Assembly (NCBI GenBank): GCA_049999725.1
Contig: JBNGIS010006491.1
Span: 22,830 to 86,829, forward strand
DNA length: 64,000 bases
DNA from: Haplomitrium mnioides
Lineage: Eukaryota; Marchantiophyta; Haplomitriopsida; Calobryales
Reading direction: 5' to 3'
Part shown: one piece after another, positions 46,846 to 58,385 of the stretch
Layout: each line of letters opens with the position of its first letter
Numbering within the stretch: position 1 is the stretch's first letter
The notes under the pieces: model-generated
Told to the model about the DNA's origin: nothing
Database searches by the model: none
The model's input: only the letters and a program-made list of their open reading frames with translations
Position numbers and translations under genes: made by a program

Positions 46846-48117
46846 TTTGGTTTACGTACCTTTTAAGGCAGTCAAAATGCACTCGATTGGTGAACTTTTG
46901 CCCCTCCAATGTTTCCAATTATGCTAGTCCATTTCGATGCAATTTTTTCAACACAAAATGGCCCATCCATCTAGTGTGTAGCTTCTTTGGGAAGTGTACA
47001 AACTTGCTGTCATACAACAGCACCAGGTCCCCCTTCTAGAGGTCTATTGGTTTCAGGTTCTTATCATGTTGTTGCTTTCGCAATTGTTGTTAGGGCTCCA
47101 ACCTTCATTGGGCTTACCCTCTGGCTTCCTCCAAGCTTTCCAGCTGATATAATCTCTCCCTCCCACTCCGATCCTCTGCCATCCTCCCATTCTCCAACAG
47201 TCTTCTGGTGGGCACTTCATACTTCACCGGTACCAGAGCGTGTTGTCCAAAGACAAAGAAATAGGGGTATTGGCGAGTTGTGGTCTTATAAGCCAGGTTA
47301 TAGGCATGGGTTGCTTTAAGCAGCTTTAGATCCCAATCAGCCTTGTTTGCGGCCACTGTTTTGCTGAGGATCTTACCCATGATCCTGTTTGCCCTTTCTA
47401 TAAGCCTGTTAGCCTTCAGATGATAAGCTGTAGTGCGATGGTGCTTGACCATGTATCTTGTAGTCAGGTCCTTGATTACTTGGTTGATGAAATGTGCACC
47501 CTGGTCACTCACTAGCTCCAGCGGAGGCGGCCTAAAACTGCAAAACATCTGCTCATACAAGAAGGAAACCATCGTTTTGGCATCATCCTTTCGAGTGGCT
47601 CTGGCTTCCACCCATTTTGTGGTATAATCCGTAGCTAGCAAAATGTACTTGTTGCCCTTGCGGGTGGATGGAGCAATCGGGCCGATGAAATCAATTCCCC
47701 ATTTTTCAAAGGGTGCCAAGGGAATAATAGGGACCAAAGGATGATGCTGGTTAGTTGCTGGCCTCCTTGTCCTTTGGCATGTGTCGCATCTCTTCACCTA
47801 GAAGTGCACATCCTTGTGCAGAGTGGACCACCAGTACCTTACATCCAAAATCTTCCTTATTGTAGCATTTGCTATGAAATGGCACCCCACCTCCTCTCTG
47901 TGCAAGCCTGCACCACCATCGTGGATTGATCCCGCTCCAAGCATCGTCTAATCATTCCATCATAGCCCCACTTGTGCAACACTCCTTTTATCAACAGGTA
48001 TGGCTTCATCTTCCGAAGGAACACATCAGCTTCCTCTCTGCTGCTGCCTTTTGGAATTTGAGCTGAAAGGAGGAATTCTGTTATGGCAGCATAATCTGTG
48101 GCCCTTCCAGCTTTCAC
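46828..48117 (-). pseudogene. pol: Integrase of the Athila/Tat-type element
   Basis: The N-terminal part at 47872-48117 ends in WGAIS. After a frame change near 47870 come the rest of the zinc-binding domain and VKRCDTCQRTRRPATN. The catalytic core (47114-47797) has WGIDFIGP (D36), LVSDQGAHF (D98) and RLIERANR (E134); the 35-residue spacing between D98 and E134 is canonical DD35E, so the core is intact. Beyond the stop at 47114, C-terminal homology continues (GDLVLLYDSKFVHFPKKLHT as read across frames, and QKFTNRVHFDCLKRY), down to the PPT. No chromodomain is found. Apart from the frame change and the C-terminal breaks this is the best preserved domain here. Confidence 0.88.
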
Positions 48118-48549
48118 CTAGAACAGGTTCTCATCCGAGAATGCATCGTTCACCTCCTCTTGATTGATTGGCCCAACAATTCGAGAGAAGAAGTCAGCAT
48201 TGTTGTGCTTCCTCCTTGGTTTGATCCTCACTTCAAAGTCAAACTCCTGCAGGAGAAGCACCCACCTTGCAATTTGACCTGTCACATTTGGTTTATTTAC
48301 CATGTACTTGAGTGCATTGTGATCGGTGTGAAAGATCACCTTGTAATGCAACAAGTAATGCCTGAATTTCTTCAAGGCATAAATAGTTCCTAAGGCTTCC
48401 CGATCAGTAGCAGAGTAATTCTTTTCCGTTGGGGCCAGTAACTTGCTGGCAAAATAAATCGGATGATCTTTGCTCTTCTCATCCGTCTGGCTTAGTACCA
48501 CCCCGATGCAAAAGCCGGACACATCAATCATAACGTGAAATTCTCTCCC
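48118..48549 (-). pseudogene. pol: RNase H of the Athila/Tat-type element
   Basis: In frame with the RT but separated by a TAG at 48547-48549. It contains VMIDVSGFCIGVVLSQ (first Asp), DREALGTIYALKKFRHYL (Glu), FHTDHNALKYM (Asp) and NNADFFSRI (last Asp). All catalytic positions are present. It ends in a short tail (NDAFSDENLF), then a stop at 48118. No second, archaeal-type RNase H is seen before integrase, which separates it from classic Tat/Ogre elements. Confidence 0.88.
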
Positions 48550-50006
48550 CTAGCTGGGAGGCACTAGAACATAGGCGCTTGCTAATTTCCTCTTCAGCTC
48601 CCTGAAGCTCGCCAGCCTTTCGAAGGTGGCTTCAAATGTACTACCCCCCTTGGTCATCTGGGTGAGTGGTAGAGCCACCAAGGCAAACTGGTCGATAAAT
48701 CTTCTATAGTACCCCACGCACCTCAAGAAGCCTTGCACCTCTTTTAAGTTGGTGGGGAATGAGACATTCATCCAGATGGCAACCTTCTCTTGGTCTACTT
48801 CGATGCCTTGACTAGAAATCCTATGTCCAAGGAGTATTCCCTCCTTTACCCATAAGAAACACTTGCATGGGTATAATCTCAGCCCTATCTCTCTGCATTG
48901 TTGGAGAGTGAGCCTGAAATCCCGCTCGTGATCACACAACTTCCCATACACCACAAAATCGTCGATGAAGATCTCCAAGAATTTCTTGAGGTAATCATGG
49001 AAGATGTTCATCATCATCCTTTGAAAAGTTCCTAGTGCCTTGCATAGTCCGAATGGTATCCTTTGGAAGGCAAACACCCTCCATTCCGTGGTGAATGCCG
49101 TCTTCAGTTGATCCTCCTCCCGGATCCAAATCTGGTTGTACTCGGAATATCCATCTAGAAAGCTATAGACCTCTTGCCCTGCCACCAAATCTAGCACCCC
49201 GTCCGTGAAGGGCAACGGGTAGTGGTCCTTCTTTGTGGCCTCATTGAGCTTCCAAAACTCTTGGCACACTTGGGTTTTCCATTCACCATCATGCCCAACT
49301 TTCTTGGGTACCACCACTAGCGGGGACACCCATTCACTGTTTAACATCGGGTAGATGAAATCTGCCTCTAGCAGCTTGTCGATCTCCTCCTTCACCAGCA
49401 AGGAGAATCGGGGGTTCATTCTGTATTGGTGCTGTCTTACATGGATTGGTGCGGGTTCTAAGTCAATCATGTGCTCCCCCAATTCCCTTGGGACTCCCTT
49501 CAAATCCATGTGACCCCAAGCAAATGCATCACTGAAGTTTATAAGGAGATGGGTGATGGCTTGCTCCAATTCTTTGGGCAATTCAAAGCCTATGTGGAAT
49601 GTCCGTCCCTCTTGGACAACCAGCTGCTTGTGTTGGGATTTTCGCACTGCCGCCATCTCATTTCTCTAATGCATACCTTCCTCCTGCATCAAGGTCGCCA
49701 ATCGCAACCCCCCTTCCACCCGAGGAGACTCTTCGGACTTCTCTGTGTCTGCCCCTTGCATCCGATGAGACACTTTGGACCCCTCCTTTCTTTCAGCCTA
49801 AGTGTCCTTATCCCTTGCCAGATCTTCAATGAATTCCTCAGATTGGGCTCTGTTTCAGTGTACTCTGCTATCTCAATCTGATTGACAGACACTACCCCTT
49901 CTTTGGATAGGTCCTCCTCTGTGGCCTTGCTTACCATTTGAACCCAGTAGTGGTATTCCGATTCTTCCTCTTCTTTAGACCACTCACTATCATACTTCTC
50001 TTCCAC
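48550..50006 (-). pseudogene. pol: Reverse transcriptase of the Athila/Tat-type element
   Basis: The ORF at 48550-49656 has 368 residues: HMDLKGVPRELGEHMIDLEP, EEIDKLLEADFIYPMLNSEW, then RT motifs WKLNEATKKDHYPLPFTDGV, YSFLDGYSEYNQIWIREEDQ (catalytic Asp) and EIFIDDFVVYG (catalytic pair), plus the connection VGYYRRFIDQFALVALPLTQ. The upstream Pol spacer at 49689-50006 is acidic and poorly conserved. A stop or shift separates the two at about 49660-49690. Catalytic residues are kept although MPFGLCNA reads IPFGLCKA. Confidence 0.9.
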
Positions 50007-50926
50007 CTACGTTTCTCCCAAGTGAGGAACCGGTCCATAGTGCACCACTGTCTTGTCGGGACCAAACACCAATGTCGAATTTCCCCAATTATGCAGGACT
50101 CGGGCCCCATACATCAAGGGTCTTCCAATTAGTACAGGATATGGAGATGCTCTGGCTAGCTGCATGACCAAGTAATTCAGCTTGAATTCTTTTCCTCCGA
50201 TGAAGGTGGGCACTCGGAGGAGGGAGCCTAATGGTTTCACCCGAGACCCATCCGCCAGCCTCATGATTCTGGTTGTGGGTTGGAATTTTGTGAATCCCAG
50301 TTTATAAGCGGTCTACTCTACCATAATGTTCACCTTGCCCCTCCGTCTACGGGCACCAATGACAATGTGCACCCCGCAATCTAAATGTCGATCTTTGGGG
50401 CCCCCTTGTCCTCACATACCAGTTGCAGATCTACTGGAGCTCCCACTCGAGGCAGCCTTCTCCTCCTCTTGGCTCCCATTAACAATTCGCGGAGCTGCCT
50501 TCTATATAGCAGGCTATCCTTGATCAATTGGCCCACTGTGGCTGTAACAAGGCAGTCTCTCACATATGCCTGGATGTTGTAGGGAACGGGTTTTACTTCA
50601 CCTTTTAGGGCTGTGATCTGCGCCCCTACTTCCTTGAGCTCCCTTTGCTGCTTGTGTACTTCCTTCAAGATCTCCAACACTGCTTGCTCCTCCTCCAATG
50701 CTTCCAGAGCCTCTAGCTACTTCCTTACGTGGTCCTGTTGCTTGGGATAGAACCACTTCGGATTATCTCGTTGATAATCCGAGTCACTCTGTGATGAGGG
50801 CGCTTTAGTCGTCCTATTTTTGGCTTTTTGCTTGCTCTTCCTCTGACTCTTCTTCTTGGCCTTTGCCTCGGCTCGGGTCACCACTCGGTAGCAGTCTTCA
50901 GGAGTGGGTGTCTCCCATCCAAGCAA
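50007..50926 (-). pseudogene. pol: Gag-Pol linker and protease of the Athila/Tat-type element
   Basis: 50717-50926 is a Lys-rich piece (AKAKKKSQRKSKQKAK). 50381-50698 is a predicted coiled coil (EEEQAVLEILKEVHKQQREL) followed by QLRELLMGAKRRRRLPRVGA. The protease core lies across a stop and a one-base shift at 50336-50380, where VPVDGGA (DGGA at 50336-50347) and VNIMVE are readable in two frames. 50007-50264 holds FIGGKEFKLNYLVMQ and YPVLIGRPLMYGARVLHNWG, the protease tail. D-G-G-A matches the sister element at 36754-36765. Confidence 0.72.
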
Positions 50927-51018
50927 TTATGCTTTTCCAGGGCTATAAGATTGACAATCGTAGGAGGAGGGAGGTTTGCGTCTGGGCCAGGAAATGCATC
51001 AAGCCTTCGGCTAAGTGG

Positions 51019-51733
51019 GCAATTGACCGCCACATGCCCCTCCTTCTTGCACTAGAAGCATAATACGAGCGGTTGGCCATAACCTCTCTTCCGTGGCTCC
51101 GGACAGCTAGAGGAAATGTGGCATGGCTGCCCACAATTCCAACATACCATGATTGTCGTCCGAGGTGGTCGATTGGCAGCCCACTGATTTCTTGGCCCTC
51201 CATTTGCCCCTACAAGCCTGCTCAGCATGGTGCAAGGTCCCCTGCTGATATGGTATACCGTCTCAAGGGCCTCTTCCATCACATAATCCACTTCCTCCCT
51301 CACGTACTCCGGTGCCTCCTCCCACACATAGTGTACTGCATTATTCTCTGTTGGGTATTCTTGAGGGGAGTGACCATGCTTGTTGCATCTTACGCACCAC
51401 ACTCCGACTCGCCTGGTGGGCAGCGGACGGCCCTCTGGTTTGATTCCTGCCAAGAGGATATTCATCGCCTCCATTTTGGCGCTCAACTCATCAATTCGAT
51501 CCCTCCCCCCTTGCTTTTTGCTTGTTTTGGGTTCGGGTTTGCTTCTTCTAGATTTTCCCTTGCTGGCCTCCCTTGCGCTCATGCACCTCCCTCTCCTTGG
51601 CATGTTTCTTCTTCTTCTGATCTTTCCACTTCTTCTTCTTCCGAGATGACCAGTCCTCCTTGGAGCTACTACTGTCCGTGTCACCTTTCAAAGAGGACTC
51701 AAAACTCTCATCTGTCTCCTCTCCGCTATCCAA
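51019..51733 (-). pseudogene. gag: Gag C-terminal half with three zinc knuckles
   Basis: A Ser/Asp-rich then Lys/Arg-rich linker (51548-51733) shifts frame into 51052-51684. The CCHC boxes are CVRCNKHGHSPQEY (51355-51396, last Cys lost), CWNCGQPCHISSSC (51103-51144, intact) and CF-stop-CKKEGHVAVNC (51019-51060, a TAG in the first spacer). All three keep the CX2CX4HX4C spacing, and the loss in each copy differs from that in the sister element, so three knuckles is the ancestral state. They would bind genomic RNA in the particle. Confidence 0.8.
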
Positions 51734-51810
51734 AGTGTCCGAAGAGTCATCAGACTCATACTTGCTCTTGCTTTTCTGTGGGAGCTCATGATTGCAGCCT
51801 TGAAGTGGGA

Positions 51811-52353
51811 TTAGGTTGCATTGACCGCCTCCTCCAGAGTCTGCGGATCCGTTTGCCTCACCCAGGTCCCAAATCCCTTGGGCAGGGCTGCCAAGAACAA
51901 CGTTGCTAGCATCCCATCTGTGGCTGGCGGATTCAGCTTTCGAGCCGCCTTCTTAAATCTCTGGAGGAATTTCCTGACAGATTCCTTCTTCTTCATCCTG
52001 AGCTAACCCATTTTGATCAGCGCCTTTGTTTCCTCCCCGATCCCTCTGAACTCCGCAATGAACGCAGCCTTGAAAGCTCTCCAATCCCTCTTGAAGTTAT
52101 CGGACAAATCGTTACACCATGGTTGGGCCTCTCCCTTGAAGACCGGTGGCAGAATTTCGATTTTAATATGGATTTCTCCATTTGCTACCACGGTGTTTTC
52201 CAAATCATCCAACCACACATCGGGGTCATCCTTCGGACACCTTTTGAAGGATTTGTATTTAAATCTACCCCTCAGCCTAGAAGGGGGTACTGGGTTGGCC
52301 ATCCCAGCAATAGGCAAGACCAATTCTACCCACAAGTCGATTCCTTCCTCCAC
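51811..52353 (-). pseudogene. gag: Gag N-terminal half (capsid domain)
   Basis: The start ATG at 52353 gives MEEGIDLWVELVLPIAGMAN. The capsid region has RGRFKYKSFKRCPKDDPDVW, AFKAAFIAEFRGIGEETKAL and, after one in-frame TAG at about 52000, VRKFLQRFKKAARKLNPPAT and FLAALPKGFGTWVRQTDPQT. It ends at a stop at 51811. The domain is nearly full length and aligns with 38414-38932 throughout. Confidence 0.85.
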
Positions 52354-52484
52354 TCTTCCTCAATAGGCTCACCATAGGGTGCTCTATTTCTTGGAATTCT
52401 CCTGCACAATTCAACTTCGGGTCCTTGGTGCACGCAGTGATAACTTTGCTTCGGGTTGGTCTCAGGCTTTCTGCAAACCTTTTG

Positions 52485-52501
52485 CCCTCCTTCTAGTGCC
52501 A
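52485..52501 (-). other. Candidate primer binding site
   Basis: The minus strand reads TGGCACTAGAAGGAGGG, eight bases inside the 5' LTR end. It has the expected place and begins with TGG, but I cannot match it firmly to a tRNA, and it differs from the PBS candidate of the sister element. Confidence 0.4.
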
Positions 52502-52509
52502 AAAATTTA

Positions 52510-55500
52510 TGTCACTCCCCTCCTTCAAGCCTTAACCTTCACAGATGCCACTTGGAAAGCAAGAGAGGACAAAAACATGGGAAAATGGGTTCTTTTGTGA
52601 GATGGCCCCTATCCAATTATCACTTTGAGGCTTTAAGGAACTCTTCTTTACCTTACAAGCCTTTCCTCTTTGCCACAATCAATTCAGAAATCCAGCTGCT
52701 CATTCACACTCAATGCCAGAATACCCATGTACATAAACCCAAGTACATATGTGGTAATCTTCAATGTAATTCAGAGGTCCCAAATCTGGGCCCAACCACC
52801 TTGTATACAATTCAAGAACAGAATGCAATAACCCCAGAGTCATGAAACAATGTCAAGGAACTTGACTTCCCCTTCACAGGGCTGTCTCAAGGTATGAACA
52901 ATTGGTATACTTGTATGATCCTAGTTCTAATCATTTTTATACAATACAACATAATTCAAATCTAACTCATACACAAATACAAACACCATACATTGCACTT
53001 CACCAGACTCATATGCCTTACAGAACTACCAGGACTAACCTCCCCAACAGAATCTTCCTTTCCTCAACTTACCACCTCAATCTTCCTTTCCTCTCCTACA
53101 TATACACCCTTCTTCCAGATAGTTTTTTGACTTCCATCGCGAGAAGCTTTGGATTTACTTCCTCAAGCTTGAAAGAGGATTTCTTTAACTTCCACCTCTG
53201 GAAGATAGTCCTCTCAACTGCTGGCTACTCACTCCACCTCCGAACCTTGAACAGATCTTCTTTGCAGTGCGCGGGCACTAACACAACTACTCTCTTCTCA
53301 ACTCCACTTGAAAGGATAAACCAAAACGCACTCCAAGCACTTTTAGGTTTGATGCTCCTACACAGATGATGTAGAGACGGCTTCAAGATCCCACTTAGCA
53401 GCCTCTCCCGAATTTTCAACAGACCGGATCCCCTTCGATTTCCCGTATCAATTCACCTCTGCTACTGGTCCACTTGCAGGGACGAGTCCACCTAGATCGC
53501 CCGAGCCTCTAGAGCTCCTTGCCCAGTGATTCTCGACGCCCCTCCAGTCCACCTCCAACCCTGCTAGCCCCTGGCACGAGTACACTTGCCTCACGTAAAT
53601 TTTCATTGGAATCCCTTTTGCCTTACCTTGTTGCATCTTCCCATCCCGAGATCGCTTGTGTGTCTTTAGCTTGTTTGCACACCAACCCTATCAATCTTGC
53701 AACCCGTCGATGTATACCCCTCGTGCTTCTGCCCATGCGAATCCTTCTTGTTTGAAAAGGTCATTATTCCCATTAGGCCCGGGCTCCGGACATGGCGACA
53801 CTTGTCCCGTTTACTCGTAGAAAAATCCAAGTACAACGGTCAGTTTCGAGGTCTAGGGGGTCGAGTCCGAGAAATCATGCGGAATCGAGTTCAAGAAATC
53901 CCGCGGAACAGGGCTTGAAGGAATCTTTAGAATCCGGTTCCGCGGGAATCTTCAGACTCGGATCTAGAAGATTCCTGCGGATTCTAGTCTTAAGAATCTC
54001 ATGGACTGGGATTCCAAAGATTCCTGCGGAACCGAGTCCACTGTTGACTTTTCCTCCGTGGCCGTCGTCCGACGCTGTCTTCAATTGGGAAGCTTGACCG
54101 TCGCAGTGACCCTAATCCGCAGTTGACCACGGACCCAAGTCCAAAGAGTCCAACGGACTGGTGAGTGTGAAGGATCCTTCGGACCTTGAGTTCTGAGGTT
54201 GACTTTGTTAACGCTATCGTCGTCCGAAGCCGTTTTCAATGGGGAAGTTGAACTGCCGCGCTGACTTGGGGTTCCAAAGTTGACCGCAAGAGATTCTAGA
54301 ATATTCCTTGGACAAGGGATCCGAAGGAAACCATGGAGCCTCTGGGCTTGCAGTTGATTTGGTTTCGTAGAGCGTCATCTGACGTCGTTTTCCACAGGGA
54401 AGTTGGACCGCCACCTTTGACCCGCAGTTTCGCAGTTGACCAGAGTCTGAAGAATCCTATGGGCTTCTCTGAAGTGCCACATGTCCTAGGTAGCACCATC
54501 TGACGCCGTTTTCAATGGGGAAGGTGGACCACCGTGCTGACCTTAGGTTCTGAAGAAGATCCCGGACATCTTCATGCATGCCACGTCTCCGCTGAATCTC
54601 CCAGACCCTTCTGAGGATGCCACGTTTCTGCAAAGGCTCGTAGACACCCTCACGCTTGCCACGTCTCCACTAAATCTCCCAGAGACCCCTGAGGACGCCA
54701 TGTTTTTGCAAGGGCTCGTGGTCACCCCCGCGCTTGCCATGTCTCCGCTGAATCTCCCAGAGACCCCTAAGGATGCCATGTTTTTACAAAGGCTCGCGGA
54801 TACCCCTGCATCTGCCACATCTCCGCTGAATCTCCCAAAGACCCCTAAGGATGCCACGTTTCCGCAAAGGCTTGCGGACACCCCCGCCCATATCACGTCT
54901 CTGTTGAATCTCCCAGAGACCTTTGAGGACACCACGTTTCCACAAAGGCCCGCGGACACTGAAGGAAGGGGTTGCAGACCCCAGTAGAACCTGTTAACGC
55001 TTGAGGGATCGGAGCGTCCCCCGATCCTCGGCGTAGTTGCTGCTTAGGAAGGCCATGGCCCCCTCCTTTCTCTTCCTGATTTTTGCTTCTAGTGCGCGAC
55101 ATCTGAAAGCTTGTGCTGCGGCCTTTCCTTGTCTGCGGTCCCCTCCTCCCACTGCCACTCTTCGATCTTTGCCCCACGTCTCGAATCCTCCTCCCTTGGT
55201 CCCCGCTCTTTCCTCACTTTCGAGGTCGTCTTTCCTTTCTCCTCTCAACTGATTGCCTCTAGCGAGTGCTCTATTCTTCCCTACTTGGGCCTCGATTCCT
55301 GCATCTCGATGATACTTGCAAGCTCTCTTCCACTTCTGTCAAATTTTAGTGGTGCCCCCCACTCGCTGGCTAACACAACTCCCTTTTCTCATTCTGAAAC
55401 GATCCCATTCCACTTTTTGGATCCAGGCAATCCGCTTGTACTCACTGATTGGAGTTGATCCGCTGCTTCCAAGGTACTTTAACACTTTCGAGAGAGAAAT

Positions 55501-55562
55501 TGTCCCAATGCCACCTCCGATTCCATGAATTCTTCCTTAGTGCCTCATGTCACTGGCTGACA
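52510..55562 (-). repeat. 5' LTR of the Athila/Tat-type element, truncated (3053 bp)
   Basis: It starts TGTCACTCCCCTCCTTCAAG like 43495 and runs parallel to the 3' LTR until GCTGACA at 55562 (46611 in the other copy), where copia coding sequence begins. The outer 210 bp, including the terminal TG of the element, are missing, so no target duplication can be found. It contains the 26-bp repeats (about 53860-54040) and five 78-bp units (54565-54954). Confidence 0.88.
54565..54954. repeat. 78-bp minisatellite in the 5' LTR (five units)
   Basis: Unit starts at 54565, 54643, 54721, 54799 and 54877, exactly 78 bp apart. It is the same unit as at 45549-46015, but with one copy fewer. The flanks align on both sides (GTTCTGAAGAAGATCCC before, AAAGGCCCGCGGACA after), so the difference is a true copy-number change between two LTRs that were identical at insertion. 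Confidence 0.88.
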
Positions 55563-55964
55563 GTATCAACAGCTAAAACATCTAAGGGGGCTTGGAATAT
55601 CTTGAAGGAGAGATATGCCATCACACTAGATGCAAGAAAGTTGACATTGTGGATGGAATTCTTTAATTTGAAAAAGGAGAAATGGAATGCAAATGTTTTT
55701 GCCTTGAAGATCAAATCACTAGTTGAGCAATTAGCAAATGTTGGATAAGAAGTGAAGGAGAGCACCATAGTGGTAGTTTGCCTGAATGGTTTAGGAAAAG
55801 AGTATAAACAATTCAAAACGTCAATGAGGACAAGAGAAGGAACCACATCCTTCTCACAGCTGATTGCCATAGTAGTGACAAAAGAACTTGACATTGGAGA
55901 AGTGTCTCAAGTAGTCAAGAACAAGCATTATACTATAACAATGGTAGATGACAAGAACGCATAA
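55563..55964 (+). pseudogene. gag: Copia gag fragment
   Basis: Reads TVSTAKTSKGAWNILKERYA, then KSLVEQLANVG, a TAA at 55746-55748, and in the same frame CLNGLGKEYKQFKTSMRTRE and TTSFSQLIAIVV. These are the usual conserved blocks of plant copia Gag (UBN2-type domain). The N-terminal part is missing. It ends at a stop at 55962-55964. Confidence 0.85.
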
Positions 55965-56106
55965 GCTATGGCAGGAGTAATGCTCGCAGAGGTTGTTTAA
56001 ATGACAATGCGCAAAATCAGCAACACCAATCAAACCAGCTTGGTGGTAGAGGCCAATTTAGAAGCAGTAAGAGTAACAGAGGATGTGGAAGCCAACCACA
56101 ACATTT

Positions 56107-56345
56107 AGACGGAGACTGCTATTACTGTGGTAAGCCAAGTCACATGGCAAAAGATTAGTATAAAAGCAGAATGACATAAGAAACAACAAAGTGCAAGGGA
56201 ACTATCCAGGTTCCAGCAAGGCAAACAATGAGATACTATTTGTCATGCAACATGGGTAGTCATTTATAGCATGTGAAAAGCAAAACAATGATGGAAATAA
56301 GTGGTTTGTCGATTCTGCATGCTCTAATTACATGACAGACCATGG
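56107..56345 (+). pseudogene. Copia zinc knuckle and protease remnant
   Basis: DCYYCGKPSHMAKD at about 56107 is a CCHC knuckle whose last Cys is replaced by TAG. About 150 bp on, KWFVDSACSNYMTDHGEW is the copia protease active site, with D-S-A in place of D-S-G. Homology is lost soon after. The pieces are in different frames. Confidence 0.7.
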
Positions 56346-56482
56346 AGAGTGGCTTAAAGAAACTAGAAATTTGAGTAAACTTGCATGCTGAGGGTGAGTG
56401 GAGATGTAGTATTTGATGAGTTAAGTACTTGGTATGGGCAGAAATTGGTGGATGACACAAGTGAGGCAAATAGGAAGTAGAT

Positions 56483-57562
56483 TTGTCAGAACCAACTCAG
56501 CAAACTCAAGTTTTGAGTGGACCTCATGGTGAAGGCAGTAATAGTAGTAGCACTAGTACATGGCAAAGAAGGATGCATAGAAATTTGGAGCAGTATACTC
56601 CAAATAACTCTCAATTGGAAATGTCTCTAGGAGAAGGAGGCAGTGGTGATTTTGAAAATCCGAATGAAGAATTGAGTTTATTCTTAGCTTCAACATCAAG
56701 CCAAAAACAAAAGGAGCAATAGGTGCAAAGTATACCTTTGCGCAGAAGTGACAAGGTGAAGTACCTTATAGACACGTTAATACACAAAGGAGTGTTTGCA
56801 ACACATCATGCATATATGGTGCAAGTAATCACTGAGAAGGAACCTGTCATATTTGAGGATGTTGTAAGAGATGAGAGATGGGAAGCTGCAATGGTAGAAA
56901 AGATGGAATTTCTTCACAAAGACCAGACTTGGGAGCCGGTCAACTTACCTCAAGGGAAGAAAGCCATCAGATGCAAATGGGTCTACAAGTTGACGAGGAG
57001 TGAAGATGGCAATATAAGAAAATTTAAGGCAAGGCTAGTTTCCAAGGGGTATGCCAAAACTTTTGGGATAGACTATGAGGAGACTTTCAGCCCTTTAGCA
57101 AGAATGACAACCGTTCAAGCAGTTATAGCATTGGCTGCAAAGAAAAAATGGTCTTTGCAACAAATGGACGTAAAAAACACATTTCTACATGGGGAGCTTG
57201 AAGAGGAGGTGTACATGGTATAGCCACCTAGTTTTGTTAATTTGGAGCATTCAGATCTACTATGCAAGCTGAAGAAGGTATATGGGTTGAAGCAAACACC
57301 TCGAGCATGGACTAACAAGATATGCGAATATCTTGTTTCAGTGGGCGTCAAAGGCAGATTATTCTTTGTATGTAAGGAAAAAAGAGAAAGGTATGATGCT
57401 CATTCTCATTTATGTAGATGATTTGATTGTGACAGGAGGGAGTGAGCAAGATATTGCTGAAGTGAAGAAATTTCTGCAACAAAAGTTTGATATGAAGGAT
57501 CTTGGTGAGTTGCGACATTTCCTTGGAATTGAAAAGATAAAAAAAAAGAGTAGGGGATATAG
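56483..57562 (+). pseudogene. pol: Copia reverse transcriptase, broken
   Basis: 56483-56722 is the Ser-rich pre-RT linker, ending at TAG. 56723-57223 holds EPVIFEDVVRDERWEAAMVE, QTWEPVNLPQGKKAIRCKWV, FKARLVSKGYAKTFGIDYEE and QQMDVKNTFLHGELEEEVYM, then TAG at 57221. After a frame change near 57340, the ORF at 57333-57566 holds LILIYVDDLIVTGGSEQDIA with the catalytic YVDD intact, then ELRHFLGIE. The order is that of plant copia RT. It cannot make a full protein. Confidence 0.88.
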
Positions 57563-58385
57563 ATGATCAGCTTGGACATGCTGGCCAAATATGGCATGAT
57601 AGGTTGCAAACTGATTGCAACTCCCTTAGATCAGAATACAAAAATGATCGGTTATGAAGGAGAGCTGATTGAGGATCCAACAAGGTTCAGGCAGATGGTA
57701 GGCAGCTTAATTTACATCACTATCACCAGACCAGATCTGAGTTATGTTGTAGGTCTGGTAAGTCATTTTATGCAAGTACCAAGGAAGCAACATTTGGATG
57801 CAGTGCACAAAATTTTTTGGTACGTAAAAGGTACACTTAAGTATGAGCTGTTTCATGACAACAATAGAAAATTTCAGCTTGCTGGTTTCACAAATGAAAA
57901 TTGGGCAGGAAGTGCCAGTGATCGGAGGTCCACTAGTGGTTTTGTATTTTCATTTCAAAGTGTTAGAATCGCCTAAAGCAACAAAAAGCAACCTACAGTT
58001 GCTTTATCGAGTATAGAGGCTGAGTACAAGGGGACAGCCATGGCCATCTGTGAAGTAATATGGTTATTGAAGTTGTTGCAGGATTTGGATGTCAGAGTGG
58101 AGGAACTAGTGAAGGTTCATTGACAACATTAACAATATTCAATTGGCTAAAAATCTTGTTTTTCATGCATGCTCAAAGCACAAGGAGGTGCATTATCATT
58201 TTGTGAGAGAGCAGGTGTTGGCCAAGGTGATTGATCTGCTGTACATCAGCACTGAAAGGCAGGTTGCTGATATTTTTTGGAAGGCATTTGGAGCCAAAAA
58301 GTTGCAAAAATTCACAAGGCAACTTGGTGTGCAGATGTTGAGCTCGAGGGGGAGCATTAAATTATCGAGCTCTGATAGGTTGTGA
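57563..58385 (+). pseudogene. pol: Copia RT end and RNase H, broken
   Basis: 57563-57976 holds YGMIGCKLIATPLDQN, QMVGSLIYITITRPDLSYVV, HLDAVHKIFWYVKGTLKYEL and NWAGSASDRRSTSGFVFSFQ. After a TAA at 57974, KKQPTVALSSIEAEYKGTAM follows. After further stops near 58120, the final piece HYHFVREQVLAKVIDLLYIS and QVADIFWKAFGAKKLQKFTR ends at 58385. All blocks of copia RNase H are present in order. Confidence 0.88.
58343..58354 (+). other. Copia polypurine tract
   Basis: CTCGAGGGGGAG within the last coding block, directly before the proposed LTR start. The same arrangement is usual for plant copia elements. Confidence 0.7.

Larger units (their letters stand above)
43495..55562 (-). mobile_element. 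Athila/Tat-type Ty3/gypsy element, 5' LTR truncated
   Basis: A minus-strand element of about 12 kb. The 3' LTR is at 43495-46821, the PPT near 46822-46845, pol at about 46828-50926, gag at 51019-52353, a candidate PBS at 52485-52501 and the 5' LTR at 52510-55562. The latter lacks about 210 bp of its outer end, where copia sequence starts. The domain set is Gag with three CCHC boxes, protease, RT, RNase H and integrase, with no chromodomain and no second RNase H between RNase H and integrase. This resembles Athila and related non-chromovirus elements. Frame breaks in every part make it non-autonomous. The opening 250 bp of the two LTRs differ at about 20 sites. Confidence 0.9.

Noticed and set aside
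48118-48549. Possible second, archaeal-type RNase H as in Tat/Ogre elements
   Set aside because: The sequence between RNase H and integrase is short and fits the usual integrase N-terminal linker; no extra catalytic set was seen.
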